Shown here: one piece after another, positions 35,673 to 44,593 of the stretch
Layout of the letters: each line of letters starts with the position of its first letter
Numbering within the stretch: the first letter of the stretch is position 1
NCBI GenBank assembly: GCA_937900135.1
Contig: CALCDJ010000056.1
Span: 1-64,000 of the forward strand
From: an uncultured Blautia sp.
Lineage (GTDB): Bacteria > Bacillota > Clostridia > Lachnospirales > Lachnospiraceae
Length of the DNA stretch: 64,000 bases
Direction of reading: 5' to 3'
Translations under genes and position numbers: made by a program
The notes under the pieces: model-generated
The model's input: only the letters and a program-made list of their open reading frames with translations
Told to the model about the DNA's origin: nothing
The model's database searches: none

Positions 35673-36503
35673 TCAGCCTTTGACTGCTCCTGCAACCATA
35701 CCATCTACAATTTTCTGGTTAAAGATCAGGAACAAAATCAGCATTGGGATGGTGATAATCAGTACGTCTGCAAACAGAAGGTTGTAGGAACTGGAGTATC
35801 GTCCCATGAAGTTGTACAAGGTCAGCTGAACCGTTACATTTTCATTTCCCGGAAGGAAATACAGTGGATTGGTAAAATCATTGAAAATGGTCACTGCGTT
35901 CAGGATAATAATGGTGGAGGTCACTGGTTTTAACAAAGGAAAAACAATCTGGGCAAACAGTTTGCCTCTGGTACATCCGTCAATATAACCAGCTTCTTCC
36001 AGTTCCACTGGAATGGTATTCATAAATCCACGATACAACATAATGGTAAATGGAATCTGCAGCGCTGTTTCCACCAGGATCATACCTGTCATGGTTTTGT
36101 AGATATGAAGTCCCTGCATAATCCAAATCGTAGGAAGGATTGCCGGAGGAATCATCAATCCAGTCATCACCAGTGTACTTACGGTTTTTGTGGTCTTATC
36201 ATTTCTTCTCTGCAAAACATATCCGGCCATGGAACCCACAACAATCAGAAGAATCAGGGAACCAACGGTAAGGATAAAGCTGTTTTTAAATGCCGTTAAG
36301 ATCTGATAGTTATTGGCCTCAAATACCTGCTTGAAGTTTTCCCACATCCATTCGGTCGGAAGGGAAATCTGTAACAGGTTCGCCCCTCGTCTGTCCTTCA
36401 GTGCATTCACCAGCATGAACAGAAATGGAGTTGCAAAAATCAGGATTGCAAAGATACAGCCTAAAATATCTCCCAATAAGGTAATTCTTTTCTGTTTTTT
36501 CAT
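35673..36503 (-). CDS. Sugar ABC permease, MalG/LacG type
   Basis: A 276-residue inner-membrane subunit with six segments. The coupling loop that meets the ATPase is EAGYIDGCTRGKLFAQIVFPLLKP-like (EAA motif, near residues 165-190; first part EAGYIDGCTRGKLF). It is the second permease of a CUT1-type importer for oligosaccharides. No ATPase gene is in the window; such systems in Firmicutes often share an MsmK-type ATPase encoded elsewhere. It follows the MalF-like gene by 1 nt. Confidence 0.92.
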   Translation of the reverse strand: MKKQKRITLLGDILGCIFAILIFATPFLFMLVNALKDRRGANLLQISLPTEWMWENFKQVFEANNYQILTAFKNSFILTVGSLILLIVVGSMAGYVLQRRNDKTTKTVSTLVMTGLMIPPAILPTIWIMQGLHIYKTMTGMILVETALQIPFTIMLYRGFMNTIPVELEEAGYIDGCTRGKLFAQIVFPLLKPVTSTIIILNAVTIFNDFTNPLYFLPGNENVTVQLTLYNFMGRYSSSYNLLFADVLIITIPMLILFLIFNQKIVDGMVAGAVKG

Positions 36504-36504
36504 C

Positions 36505-37365
36505 CTAGTTGTACACCTCCCTGCTGTTTAAGAACTTGGTAAGCGGGAATGCAATAACAGCGATCACCGCAAACATAATTACGTTTCCTGCAGTAGACAA
36601 ACCATAGAAGCCTGCTGCATACTGCTTGTAAACAACAGATGCCAGTACGTCGGTAGCAAATCCAGGACCACCCTTTGTCATTGCCCAGATCAAATCGAAG
36701 CAGCGCAGACCGCCGATGAGAGACAGGGTAATGATGGTATTGGTAGAAGTACGTACCAGAGGCATGACAATGTGACGGATGGTCTGCCATCTGGTGGCGC
36801 CGTCAATGGATGCTGCCTCATAAAAGCTGGTATCAATGGAAGAGATACCTGCAATAAAGATTACTGTAGAAATGCTGACGCCCTTCCATACATCTACTGC
36901 AATGACGGAGAACAGAGCCAGGTTTACATCCCCCAGCCAGTTAGGACCTGTGATTCCAATGGTGCCCAGAAGTGTATTGATCAAACCTTTGCTGGGATGC
37001 ATCAGCGCTTTCCAGATAATACCAATGGCAACGGCGCTGACCAGGTTCGGGAAAAACACCAGGGAACGGATAAAGGTTTTGGATTTGATCTTGCTTGTTA
37101 AGAACAAAGCAATAAAAAATGCAATGACTACTTTCAGACCGCTGGTCAAAAAGGCATAAATCAAAGTGTTTTTTACGGAAATACTAAGAGATTTCTCTCC
37201 GAAAAAGGTTTTGAAGTTGTCAAGTCCACAGAAGGTAAAATCCTTTAAGTCCCAGACAGTCAAACTAAAAAACAGTGAAGTAACCATTGGAATAATGAAA
37301 AACACCATAAAAATTACAACTGCCGGAACCAGGAACCATGTGGAATATATTTTCTTTTTATTCAT
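36505..37365 (-). CDS. Sugar ABC permease, MalF/UgpA type
   Basis: A 286-residue, six-segment permease. Its EAA loop reads EAASIDGATRWQTIRHI, a textbook CUT1 permease motif. The start is ATG 37365 with AGAGGAA 8-9 nt upstream. It pairs with the MalG-type subunit downstream and takes sugar from the binding protein encoded upstream. Confidence 0.92.
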   Translation of the reverse strand: MNKKKIYSTWFLVPAVVIFMVFFIIPMVTSLFFSLTVWDLKDFTFCGLDNFKTFFGEKSLSISVKNTLIYAFLTSGLKVVIAFFIALFLTSKIKSKTFIRSLVFFPNLVSAVAIGIIWKALMHPSKGLINTLLGTIGITGPNWLGDVNLALFSVIAVDVWKGVSISTVIFIAGISSIDTSFYEAASIDGATRWQTIRHIVMPLVRTSTNTIITLSLIGGLRCFDLIWAMTKGGPGFATDVLASVVYKQYAAGFYGLSTAGNVIMFAVIAVIAFPLTKFLNSREVYN

Positions 37366-37391
37366 CGTACACGTTCCTCTCCCCAAAAAGA

Positions 37392-37419
37392 TCGGCCGCT
37401 CTTTTTGTCAAGCGGCCGA
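37392..37419 (-). terminator. Intra-operon hairpin between binding protein and permease genes
   Basis: A perfect 9-bp GC-rich stem, TCGGCCGCT with AGCGGCCGA, followed by TCTTTTTG on the minus strand. It should stop part of the transcripts, or protect the 3' end, giving more binding protein than permease. Confidence 0.75.
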
Positions 37420-37429
37420 CAACTTAAAC

Positions 37430-38743
37430 TTATTTCCAGTCAAATCCAAGCTGTGTAGCCTGTTTTTTACAGTCGTCGTCATAAGCTGCTGCAGCTTCTT
37501 CCGCAGTTGACTGACCAGTTGCTACTTCAGAACAGATATATTCACAGTTGGTACCCTTTACGCCAGTCTGGAACTCTAATGCTACATTGATCTTACCAGC
37601 ATCGAAGTATTCCTGCGCCTGTTTTACAGCATCGTAAGCGTCTTCTGGAAGTTCGTAACCTTTGATTGCATATGGGCCGTCTGGTTTCTGTGCTGCTGTG
37701 AAAGCATCCAGAGCTTCGTCAGAGGTATAGAATTCCATAAATCTTAAAATGTCTTCTTTTTTGTCGCTGTTGGCATTACCATAAATAGAAGTTGGTTCCC
37801 AAACAGTCAGACCATGGTCATCTGCATTGTCCCCAGGAACACCCATGAGACCAATCTTGTTTACTTCATCTCCGTAGAGTTCATAAATACTGGAAAGGGC
37901 CTGAGTCAGAATAAAGTAGTGACCAGCTTCTCCATTTACCAGTTTGTCACATGCATCTGCATAAGTGGTTGCAGTATAGTCTGCGTTAAAGTATGGCTGC
38001 AGGTCTGCCAGTTTCTGGAAGCTTGCAAGTCCTGCTTCTGTGGTAGCATATTTTGCCTCGCCAGCTTCAAATTTCTCCGCGAAATCCGGCTGTGCTGCAA
38101 GTACGTTGTAGTGGTCGCCAAGGTATGGTACCTGGATGGTCCAGGAATCTCCAAGGGAACCAACAACTGCATCCACACCAGCCTCTTTTAATACGTCACA
38201 GTTTTTCAGGAAATCTGCCCAGGTGTGTGGCACTTCCAGGTTATGTTCTTCATATAAATCCTTGTTGTAAAGGATTGCGCCGGACATGGTAGCACTAATT
38301 GGAATTCCATAAAATGCCGTATCTGAACCAGCGCTTACTGCACTCTTGTAGGTATCATCCAGACGTTCTGCAAAGGCTTCGCCGGAAATATCAATGAAGT
38401 TTTCTTCCGGGTTCAGTTCTCCCAGCTTAGCGCCGGAGTTGTATCCGCAAAGGTCTGTCATATCACCGGATGCCAGTCTTGTTTTTACCTGGTTGTCACC
38501 ATCGCCGCCAGATACACGAAGCTCTGTTTCAATGTGAATACCTGTTTTTTCTTCACAGAGATCAAATACAGCCTGATAACCTGCTGATGGAGTATCTGCA
38601 TCAATAAGGAAGGTAAGCTCTGCTTCCTTATATTCCCATTCCTTTTCTCCGCCTTCTTCTCCAGCAAATACGGTAACCGCACCTGCCATTGTGGTAGCTG
38701 CCATAGCTGCACACAGTAAAACGCTCACTAACTTTCTTTTCAT
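37430..38743 (-). CDS. Sugar ABC extracellular binding protein
   Basis: A 437-residue CUT1-type solute-binding protein. It has a signal peptide (1-28, ending FAG), then an acidic spacer and the MalE-like two-lobe fold (DLYEEHNLEVPHTWADF, NGEAGHYFILTQALSSIYELYG). The usual lipobox Cys for membrane anchoring after the signal is not seen, which is uncommon for Gram-positive binding proteins. Aromatic residues suit an oligosaccharide ligand. It is the first gene of the ABC operon, with AAGGAGG 9 nt before the ATG. Ligand unknown; rhamnose-containing sugars would fit the neighbours. Confidence 0.88.
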   Translation of the reverse strand: MKRKLVSVLLCAAMAATTMAGAVTVFAGEEGGEKEWEYKEAELTFLIDADTPSAGYQAVFDLCEEKTGIHIETELRVSGGDGDNQVKTRLASGDMTDLCGYNSGAKLGELNPEENFIDISGEAFAERLDDTYKSAVSAGSDTAFYGIPISATMSGAILYNKDLYEEHNLEVPHTWADFLKNCDVLKEAGVDAVVGSLGDSWTIQVPYLGDHYNVLAAQPDFAEKFEAGEAKYATTEAGLASFQKLADLQPYFNADYTATTYADACDKLVNGEAGHYFILTQALSSIYELYGDEVNKIGLMGVPGDNADDHGLTVWEPTSIYGNANSDKKEDILRFMEFYTSDEALDAFTAAQKPDGPYAIKGYELPEDAYDAVKQAQEYFDAGKINVALEFQTGVKGTNCEYICSEVATGQSTAEEAAAAYDDDCKKQATQLGFDWK

Positions 38744-38809
38744 GTTTTGTTGCCTCCTTTTTATTTGGTTCGTTCCATTTGATGTGTTTATTCTATCTTC
38801 TCCCGCAAA

Positions 38810-38849
38810 AAAAGTACATGGAAAATCTAAGCATTCTCCATGTACTTTT
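38810..38849 (-). terminator. Terminator of the MATE gene
   Basis: A perfect 13-bp stem, AAAAGTACATGGA with its mirror TCCATGTACTTTT, then seven T on the minus strand. Confidence 0.9.
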
Positions 38850-38909
38850 AAACACTTTTTTATTAGAATCAAACACTTCTCTTTATTCTTTTTTATGTAA
38901 CTTTGTTGA

Positions 38910-40268
38910 TTATTTGGCTGTTTTTTCTTGCTCTTCCCATTCTTTTGTGATTTTTTTCCATATATGGAGATACATTACCAATACACAACCCCCAGCCAGT
39001 ATCCAGGCTGCTGCGTCTGTAAAACAAACGGCAAGATAACCGAAAATCGGGACCAAAAACAGGGCGATCAAGGATCTGGCTGCCAGTTCACACACGCCGG
39101 CCAGCATAGAAGCCACCCCATACCCCAGTCCCTGGATCACTGAGCGAAGACTGTTTAGTACAATAATTACCAGATAAAACACACCACAACACTGGAAAAA
39201 CAGTTTTACATGATTTAACACCTCTGTCTCTGAAGCGTCTACAAAGATCAATGCGATGTTATCTCCCCAAAAGGTAAGGAGCACTGCCATGACAACAGAA
39301 TAAATCCCATAAATAAGGGTTCCTGCTTTTATTCCTTGTTTTATACGATCATAGCACCGCGCCCCATAATTCTGACCGGTGTAAGTTGCCATGGCAATAT
39401 CCAATGCCCCATAGGGACAAATCGTAAACTGTTTGATCTTTGTCAATACGGTATATGCAGATACACAAGTCATCTCCAGAGTATTTACCGCCCCCTGAAG
39501 GAGAACGGAACCAATGGCTGTGATGGAACTCTGAAGTCCCAACGGAACCCCAAGCATGGTGAGTTTCCACAGATAAGCTCTGGAAACTTTACGTTCTCCA
39601 GTCTTCAGGCGAAGGATTTCATATTTCTTCTTCATATAAAAATAACAGGCAAGACCTGCAACACTCTGCGCCAGAACTGTTGCATATGCAGCTCCCTCTA
39701 CCCCCATATGAAACTTCAATATAAAAAGAAAATCCAGAGCAATATTCAACATTGTAGCTACAGCCAGAAAATAAAAGGGTGTTTTGGAATCCCCCAATGC
39801 TCGTATAATCCCGGCAGTGATATTGTACAGGAACGTAAAGGGGAGTCCGGCAAAAACGATGACCATATATCCACAGCTGTCTCCCAGAATATCCATTGGC
39901 GTCTTTACAAGAAGAAACATCCTTTTGCAAAAAACCACTGTAAACAAGGTCATCAATGCAGCAAACATTGCTGCCAGATACGAAGCATTTGCTACAAATC
40001 TCCGCATATTTTCATATTCCTTTGCCCCAAACTCCTGTGCAACAGGAATCGCAAACCCGGAACAGATTCCTGTCACAAATCCCATAACCATGTAATTGAT
40101 GGAGGACGTTGCGCCTACTGCTGTCAATGCAGTAATCCCAAGATACCTGCCCACAATCACAGTATCCACCAGATTATACAATTGCTGGAAAAGAGTCCCC
40201 AATAATAGAGGAATACTAAACCTTACAAGAAGAGAAAGGGGATTTCCTGTGGTCATATCCTGCGTCAT
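38910..40268 (-). CDS. MATE family efflux transporter
   Basis: A 452-residue, 12-segment cation-coupled exporter. The N-terminal PLLLGTLFQQLYNLVDTVIVGRYLG pattern (key part LVDTVIVGRYLG) is a MATE hallmark, repeated in weaker form in the second half. It probably exports drugs or metabolites. It sits between two sugar operons as a single gene with its own terminator; any link with plant glycosides (for example, export of the freed flavonoid aglycone) is speculation. Confidence 0.92.
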   Translation of the reverse strand: MTQDMTTGNPLSLLVRFSIPLLLGTLFQQLYNLVDTVIVGRYLGITALTAVGATSSINYMVMGFVTGICSGFAIPVAQEFGAKEYENMRRFVANASYLAAMFAALMTLFTVVFCKRMFLLVKTPMDILGDSCGYMVIVFAGLPFTFLYNITAGIIRALGDSKTPFYFLAVATMLNIALDFLFILKFHMGVEGAAYATVLAQSVAGLACYFYMKKKYEILRLKTGERKVSRAYLWKLTMLGVPLGLQSSITAIGSVLLQGAVNTLEMTCVSAYTVLTKIKQFTICPYGALDIAMATYTGQNYGARCYDRIKQGIKAGTLIYGIYSVVMAVLLTFWGDNIALIFVDASETEVLNHVKLFFQCCGVFYLVIIVLNSLRSVIQGLGYGVASMLAGVCELAARSLIALFLVPIFGYLAVCFTDAAAWILAGGCVLVMYLHIWKKITKEWEEQEKTAK

Positions 40269-40334
40269 ATGGGATTCCTCATCTCTTTCTGTATCAGCCC
40301 CCGAAAGAAACCCTTTTCTTCCGGAGGCATTTTT

Positions 40335-42980
40335 TTATTTTTTGAATGTAACCTTATAGGTACCGGAACCTGCTTCTGCACACATACAGCCTTCTCCTGC
40401 CTGGAAGTTCAGTCCGTCTGCGTCTGTCACCTCTTTGGCTCCATCCAGACAAATGGTGGCTGTGGTATTGACTGGAACAGTCACATGAAGAACTCCGGTT
40501 TCTCCCTGATCTTCCCAGAAACTCTTCACCGGACCATAAATGGAATCATACTCTGCCTCCAGATAGGTAAGGTTTCCCCCAAATCTTGGATAGATTACGG
40601 AATGCTTGTATCCAGGATTCTTCTCATCAATTTCAAGACCAGCTGCCACGCGAACCATCCACTCGCCGATGGCGCCATATGCATAATGGTTAAAGGAGTT
40701 CATATCGGCGCTCCACATGGTTCCATCTGGTTTCATACCATCCCAGTGTTCCCAGACAGTGGTCGCTCCCATTTTAACCTGATACAGCCAGGAGGGGAAA
40801 TCATCCTTTAAGAGCAGGTCATAGGCTTCCTTCACATGTCCGTTCTGACTTAATGCATGACAGAAGTATGGTGTTCCCACAAATCCGGTAACCAGGTGTC
40901 CATTTTCTTTTTCCAGAAGGCGGAGCAGCCCCTGAATGGTGGTTTCTTTATAAGCATCTGGAGTCAGGCCAAAGTAAAGCGCCACAATATGTGCCGTCTG
41001 GGTCTGCGCAGTCATCACTCCATGCTCATCGAAGAAGGTTTTCTGGAATTTATCCACGATTTTTTCATAGAGGGCCTGATATTCTTTTACATCCTCTTCT
41101 TTTCCAAGAACCTCTGCAATCTTTACAAACAGCCCTGTGGAATATGCAAAATAAGCAGTACAGGTAAGATCATTGGGAGTTGCGCCAAAATAGCTTCCTT
41201 CTTCGGCATCCAGAGCTACCCAGTCTCCAAACTGCAGCTTATAGTTCCAAATATAATCATTGGCATGTTCCTTCATGAAGTTGATCCATGCTTTCATGCT
41301 GTGATACTGCTGTTTCAGGATTTCCTTATCACCAAAGGTAAGATACATGGTCCAGGGATTGATTACAGCCACATCTGCCCAGGCTGCTGCAGAATGAGTT
41401 CCCTGTCCCAGAAGCCAGTCATTTACCACCTCTTCTTTTCCGGAAAGAATATCCGGAACCACATGGGCCACACCGCCCTCTTCTGTCTGATCAGCCTCCA
41501 CATCCTTCAGCCATTTCCGGTAGAAGGAATAGGTATTTTCCAGGAAACATGCAGTCCGGCAGAAAATCTGAGCATCGCCGGTCCAGCCAAGACGTTCGTT
41601 TCTCTGAGGACAGTCTGTGGGAACATCCACAAAGTTCCCCTTTAAGCCCCAGAGAATGTTGTGTGCCAGCTGATTCAGATCCGGGTTGGAACATTTCAGA
41701 TAACCGGTGCGTTCCATATTGCTGTGTAACGTATATGCGGTAAAGTCAGACAGCTTGGGTGTTCCCGGATAGGAAACGATTTTTGCATACTGGAAGCCCA
41801 TGAAGGTAAAGGTTGTGGTATATTCCACCTCTTCTTCTCTGGCAAAGGTGTATTTCATAGCTTCTTTTGCGCCTCGCAGGTTGTCCAGATACACATTTCC
41901 CTTGGCATCCAGCACCTCAAAACAGTGAAGCTCAATGACATCCCCTGGTTTTCCTGCTGCTTTTACATGAATATGTCCTGTCATATTCTGACCAAAATCA
42001 ATGACCGTGTCTCCTTCTGGTGTGGTGAAAATCCGTTTTGCAGGAACTTCATCCATCTCAGCCACTTTTCCGCTTCCCTGTGGGGAAAGTACCTCTTTGT
42101 CATAGGAAACTTCTGTTACCGGATGCCAGGTACCTTCCGGAGTCCCTGGTTCTGCCCATCCTTTTACTTCCCGGTTGGCATCATAGATTTCTCCGTCATA
42201 GATTTCTGCAAACACAACAGGGGCGTCACATCCGGTCCAGGTTGTATCGGTTACAAGGAGTTCTTCCCTTCCGTCTTCATAACGAATAACCATCTGAGCC
42301 AGGAATGCAGAATTCTTTCCATAATTGTTACGAAGGCCCAAAAAGCCCATTTTTCCTTTATACCATCCAGCGCCCAAAACTGCCGCTGCTGCATTTTCCC
42401 CTTCTTTTAAGTAATCGGTGACCTCATAGGTCTGATAGCAGAGATGTTTCTGATAAGAGGTCCAGCCTGGAGTCAGTTCATCCTGTCCTACTTTTTTGCC
42501 GTTTAAGTAGAAATTGTAAAGGCCAAGAGCAGTGGTACATACAAAGGCTTCTTTTATCTTTCCTTTGACCTGAAATGCCTTCCGCACATAAGTGCCCTTG
42601 GAATTGTCTGCATCAGCCTCACTCTCAGCAGTCACAAACGCCCCTTTCCATTCCTGGTTGTCAAGAAGCGCTGTCACAAAGCTGGTCTTAGCCCAGTCTG
42701 TCACTTCTTCTCCCGCAGTCGCCCGTACTCTCACATGATAACGGCTCATGGATACAAGGGCCACTTCTTCTGCCTCCACCTGCGCAGATGCATCGCTTTT
42801 TACCACACCACTTGCATACACCTTATCCGTAAACTCCGGATCTCTGGCAATTTCCAGTTCATAAGCAGTCTGCACTACATTTCTCTTGTCGCTTTCTAAT
42901 GCCCATCCAAACTGGGGAACATGTCCGATTCCCACCTGTGCTGTTTCATAATCCATATGGATCTTTGTGATTTTCAGCAT
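40335..42980 (-). CDS. GH78 alpha-L-rhamnosidase
   Basis: An 881-residue cytosolic alpha-L-rhamnosidase. Order: fibronectin-like N-terminal domain (1-110), Bac_rhamnosid_N and a further sandwich domain (110-430), the six-hairpin catalytic toroid with DCPQRNERLGWTGDAQ (456-471; acid residues D456, E462, D469), and a C-terminal sandwich ending FEV/TFKK. It removes terminal L-rhamnose from plant glycosides and pectin fragments. No signal peptide. It is a single gene downstream of an AraC regulator in the same direction, with CGGAGG 8 nt before the ATG. Confidence 0.95.
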   Translation of the reverse strand: MLKITKIHMDYETAQVGIGHVPQFGWALESDKRNVVQTAYELEIARDPEFTDKVYASGVVKSDASAQVEAEEVALVSMSRYHVRVRATAGEEVTDWAKTSFVTALLDNQEWKGAFVTAESEADADNSKGTYVRKAFQVKGKIKEAFVCTTALGLYNFYLNGKKVGQDELTPGWTSYQKHLCYQTYEVTDYLKEGENAAAAVLGAGWYKGKMGFLGLRNNYGKNSAFLAQMVIRYEDGREELLVTDTTWTGCDAPVVFAEIYDGEIYDANREVKGWAEPGTPEGTWHPVTEVSYDKEVLSPQGSGKVAEMDEVPAKRIFTTPEGDTVIDFGQNMTGHIHVKAAGKPGDVIELHCFEVLDAKGNVYLDNLRGAKEAMKYTFAREEEVEYTTTFTFMGFQYAKIVSYPGTPKLSDFTAYTLHSNMERTGYLKCSNPDLNQLAHNILWGLKGNFVDVPTDCPQRNERLGWTGDAQIFCRTACFLENTYSFYRKWLKDVEADQTEEGGVAHVVPDILSGKEEVVNDWLLGQGTHSAAAWADVAVINPWTMYLTFGDKEILKQQYHSMKAWINFMKEHANDYIWNYKLQFGDWVALDAEEGSYFGATPNDLTCTAYFAYSTGLFVKIAEVLGKEEDVKEYQALYEKIVDKFQKTFFDEHGVMTAQTQTAHIVALYFGLTPDAYKETTIQGLLRLLEKENGHLVTGFVGTPYFCHALSQNGHVKEAYDLLLKDDFPSWLYQVKMGATTVWEHWDGMKPDGTMWSADMNSFNHYAYGAIGEWMVRVAAGLEIDEKNPGYKHSVIYPRFGGNLTYLEAEYDSIYGPVKSFWEDQGETGVLHVTVPVNTTATICLDGAKEVTDADGLNFQAGEGCMCAEAGSGTYKVTFKK

Positions 42981-43062
42981 TTTTTCTACCTCCGATTTCT
43001 CTTTTTTATGAGTTTTTCCATAGTCTTTCCATTAAAATCATATTCTGTTCTTTGATTTTTTT

Positions 43063-43092
43063 CTGATAACTCTAAGATACAAAAGAAGGTAA
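43063..43092 (-). promoter_or_regulatory. Possible promoter of the GH78 gene
   Basis: Minus-strand TTGATT and TATCTT, 17 bp apart, in the gap between the AraC gene and the rhamnosidase, about 95 nt before its ATG (position by eye). A modest match; an activator-dependent promoter is plausible. Confidence 0.35.
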
Positions 43093-43138
43093 AAGAAATC
43101 AATAACGTATTCTCATTTTTCATTAACCATTTCTCAGG

Positions 43139-44131
43139 TTACCCTTGTCTTCGTTTCCGATATTCTGCCGGAGTACATCCCTTGGCCTCCTTGAACTTCT
43201 TATAGAAGAAATTCAGATTGTTATATCCACACAAAGGAATCAGTTCTGTCATGGGAAGGTCTGTATTTTCCAACAGGCTCTCTGCCTTTTTCAGGCGAAG
43301 CTCCTGAATATGCTCCACATAACTTTTTCCGGTTTTTTCCCTGAGAAGGGTAGTGAGATAATTTTCATGAAATCCAAAATGACGGGCCATTTCCGGCAGA
43401 CTTCCATCCAGAAAATGCTCCTCAATGTAAGACAGAAGTTCCACCACCTGCACCCGTACAGACGCCTCTTCCTCACTGGCTGAATGATCCCGAAAGCACC
43501 GGAGCAATTCTGTAAACAGAATAATCACATAACTTTCCAGCACTTCTTCCATCCCCAGATCCCGGTTATAATATTCCAGCATAATCTCTTCGATCAGGTC
43601 TCGTACCCGCTGGCTTTTTCCAGAAGGAAAATAGAGATAATGCTTATTTTTTCTGTTTTTTGACACCGCTTCCATGAGAAATTCCGACACAATCCCCTGG
43701 CGGGTCATGCGGCTCAAAAAAGCAGTATCAAAAAAATCCTGACGCATCAGGATGTTTACAATGAGGTCTTCCTCCCCTGCCGCCTCAATGGAATGCACTG
43801 CCTGGGTATCAAAAATACACACATCCCCCTGGCGGGTAAGTACCTCTTTGCCCTCAATGGTCTGCCGGCAACTGCCCGACCATACATAGCACAATTCAAT
43901 ATAATCATGCTTATGGGCATATACTTTATTAAACCGGTCCTGACGGGCGACTCCAATCTTTTCTCCGGAATTCATAAAGAGCCTTCCCTCAAAAAGATAG
44001 GTGTTTCCATCCAGAAGCCGGTACTTCCGAAACTCTTCCTCGTTGGATGCTTCGGAAAAATCTCCTCTTATATATGCAGTCTCCGCCGGCGTATACCGGC
44101 GGAGAAATGCATGCAGCTCTTCTTTTGTCAT
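43139..44131 (-). CDS. AraC family regulator with cupin domain
   Basis: A 330-residue regulator: N-terminal cupin sugar-binding domain (HKHDYIELCYVWSGSCRQTI, then GDVCIFDTQAVHSIEA) and C-terminal AraC double helix-turn-helix (MARHFGFHENYLTTLLREKTG). It precedes the GH78 rhamnosidase gene in the same direction and is its likely regulator, in the way RhaS-like proteins act. Its ATG overlaps the ACT gene stop as TAATG and has no good ribosome-binding site, so it depends on coupling with that unrelated gene. A perfect 10-bp GC-rich inverted repeat lies within its first 20 codons. Confidence 0.88.
   Translation of the reverse strand: MTKEELHAFLRRYTPAETAYIRGDFSEASNEEEFRKYRLLDGNTYLFEGRLFMNSGEKIGVARQDRFNKVYAHKHDYIELCYVWSGSCRQTIEGKEVLTRQGDVCIFDTQAVHSIEAAGEEDLIVNILMRQDFFDTAFLSRMTRQGIVSEFLMEAVSKNRKNKHYLYFPSGKSQRVRDLIEEIMLEYYNRDLGMEEVLESYVIILFTELLRCFRDHSASEEEASVRVQVVELLSYIEEHFLDGSLPEMARHFGFHENYLTTLLREKTGKSYVEHIQELRLKKAESLLENTDLPMTELIPLCGYNNLNFFYKKFKEAKGCTPAEYRKRRQG
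44080..44105. repeat. Perfect inverted repeat inside the start of the AraC gene
   Basis: TCTCCGCCGG and CCGGCGGAGA flank CGTATA. The mRNA stem would form about 30 nt after the coupled start codon, encoding the RRYTPA part. No T run follows on the minus strand. It might hinder ribosomes or polymerase at the ACT-AraC junction. Confidence 0.6.
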
Positions 44132-44562
44132 TACAAATCTGCCAATTCGTCCTGGCAGATGGGACGGAAATTATTTTTCTGAAGGACTTCAATGGCTTTC
44201 TGATTGTCTTCTACGCGGAAGATCATATATGCCAGTCCCTTCTTGCGTGTGGTGAACGCATACATATATTCCACATTAACCCCGTTATCCCCAAGGGTAC
44301 GGATTACCTTTGCCAGTCCCCCTGGTTCGTCAGGAATTGCCACTGCCAGCACCTTGGTAATGGAGAACACATAGCCCTCGTCCTTTAATACGGTGGACGC
44401 ATTGTATACATCATCTACAATGATACGGACAATTCCGAAATCCTCTGCTTCTGCAAGAGACAACGCTCTCATATCAATGTGGTTTCTGGAAAGAATGTCT
44501 GTAAAATCTCCAAGCCTTCCAGGCTTGTTTTCCAGAAATACCGAAATCTGTTTTACGGTCAT
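44131..44562 (-). CDS. Tandem ACT-domain protein
   Basis: A 143-residue protein made of two ACT domains (about 1-68 and 70-140; KPGRLGDFTDIL and EPGGLAKVIRTL carry the ligand-loop glycines). ACT domains bind amino acids and regulate enzymes. It is encoded 31 nt after the PaaK-like ligase, an arrangement seen widely in anaerobes, often with indolepyruvate oxidoreductase genes; those are absent here. It likely senses an aromatic amino acid. AAGGAGG lies 9 nt before the ATG. Confidence 0.88.
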   Translation of the reverse strand: MTVKQISVFLENKPGRLGDFTDILSRNHIDMRALSLAEAEDFGIVRIIVDDVYNASTVLKDEGYVFSITKVLAVAIPDEPGGLAKVIRTLGDNGVNVEYMYAFTTRKKGLAYMIFRVEDNQKAIEVLQKNNFRPICQDELADL

Positions 44563-44593
44563 GAAAAACCCTCCTTTTTATGACTTTTCTTTT

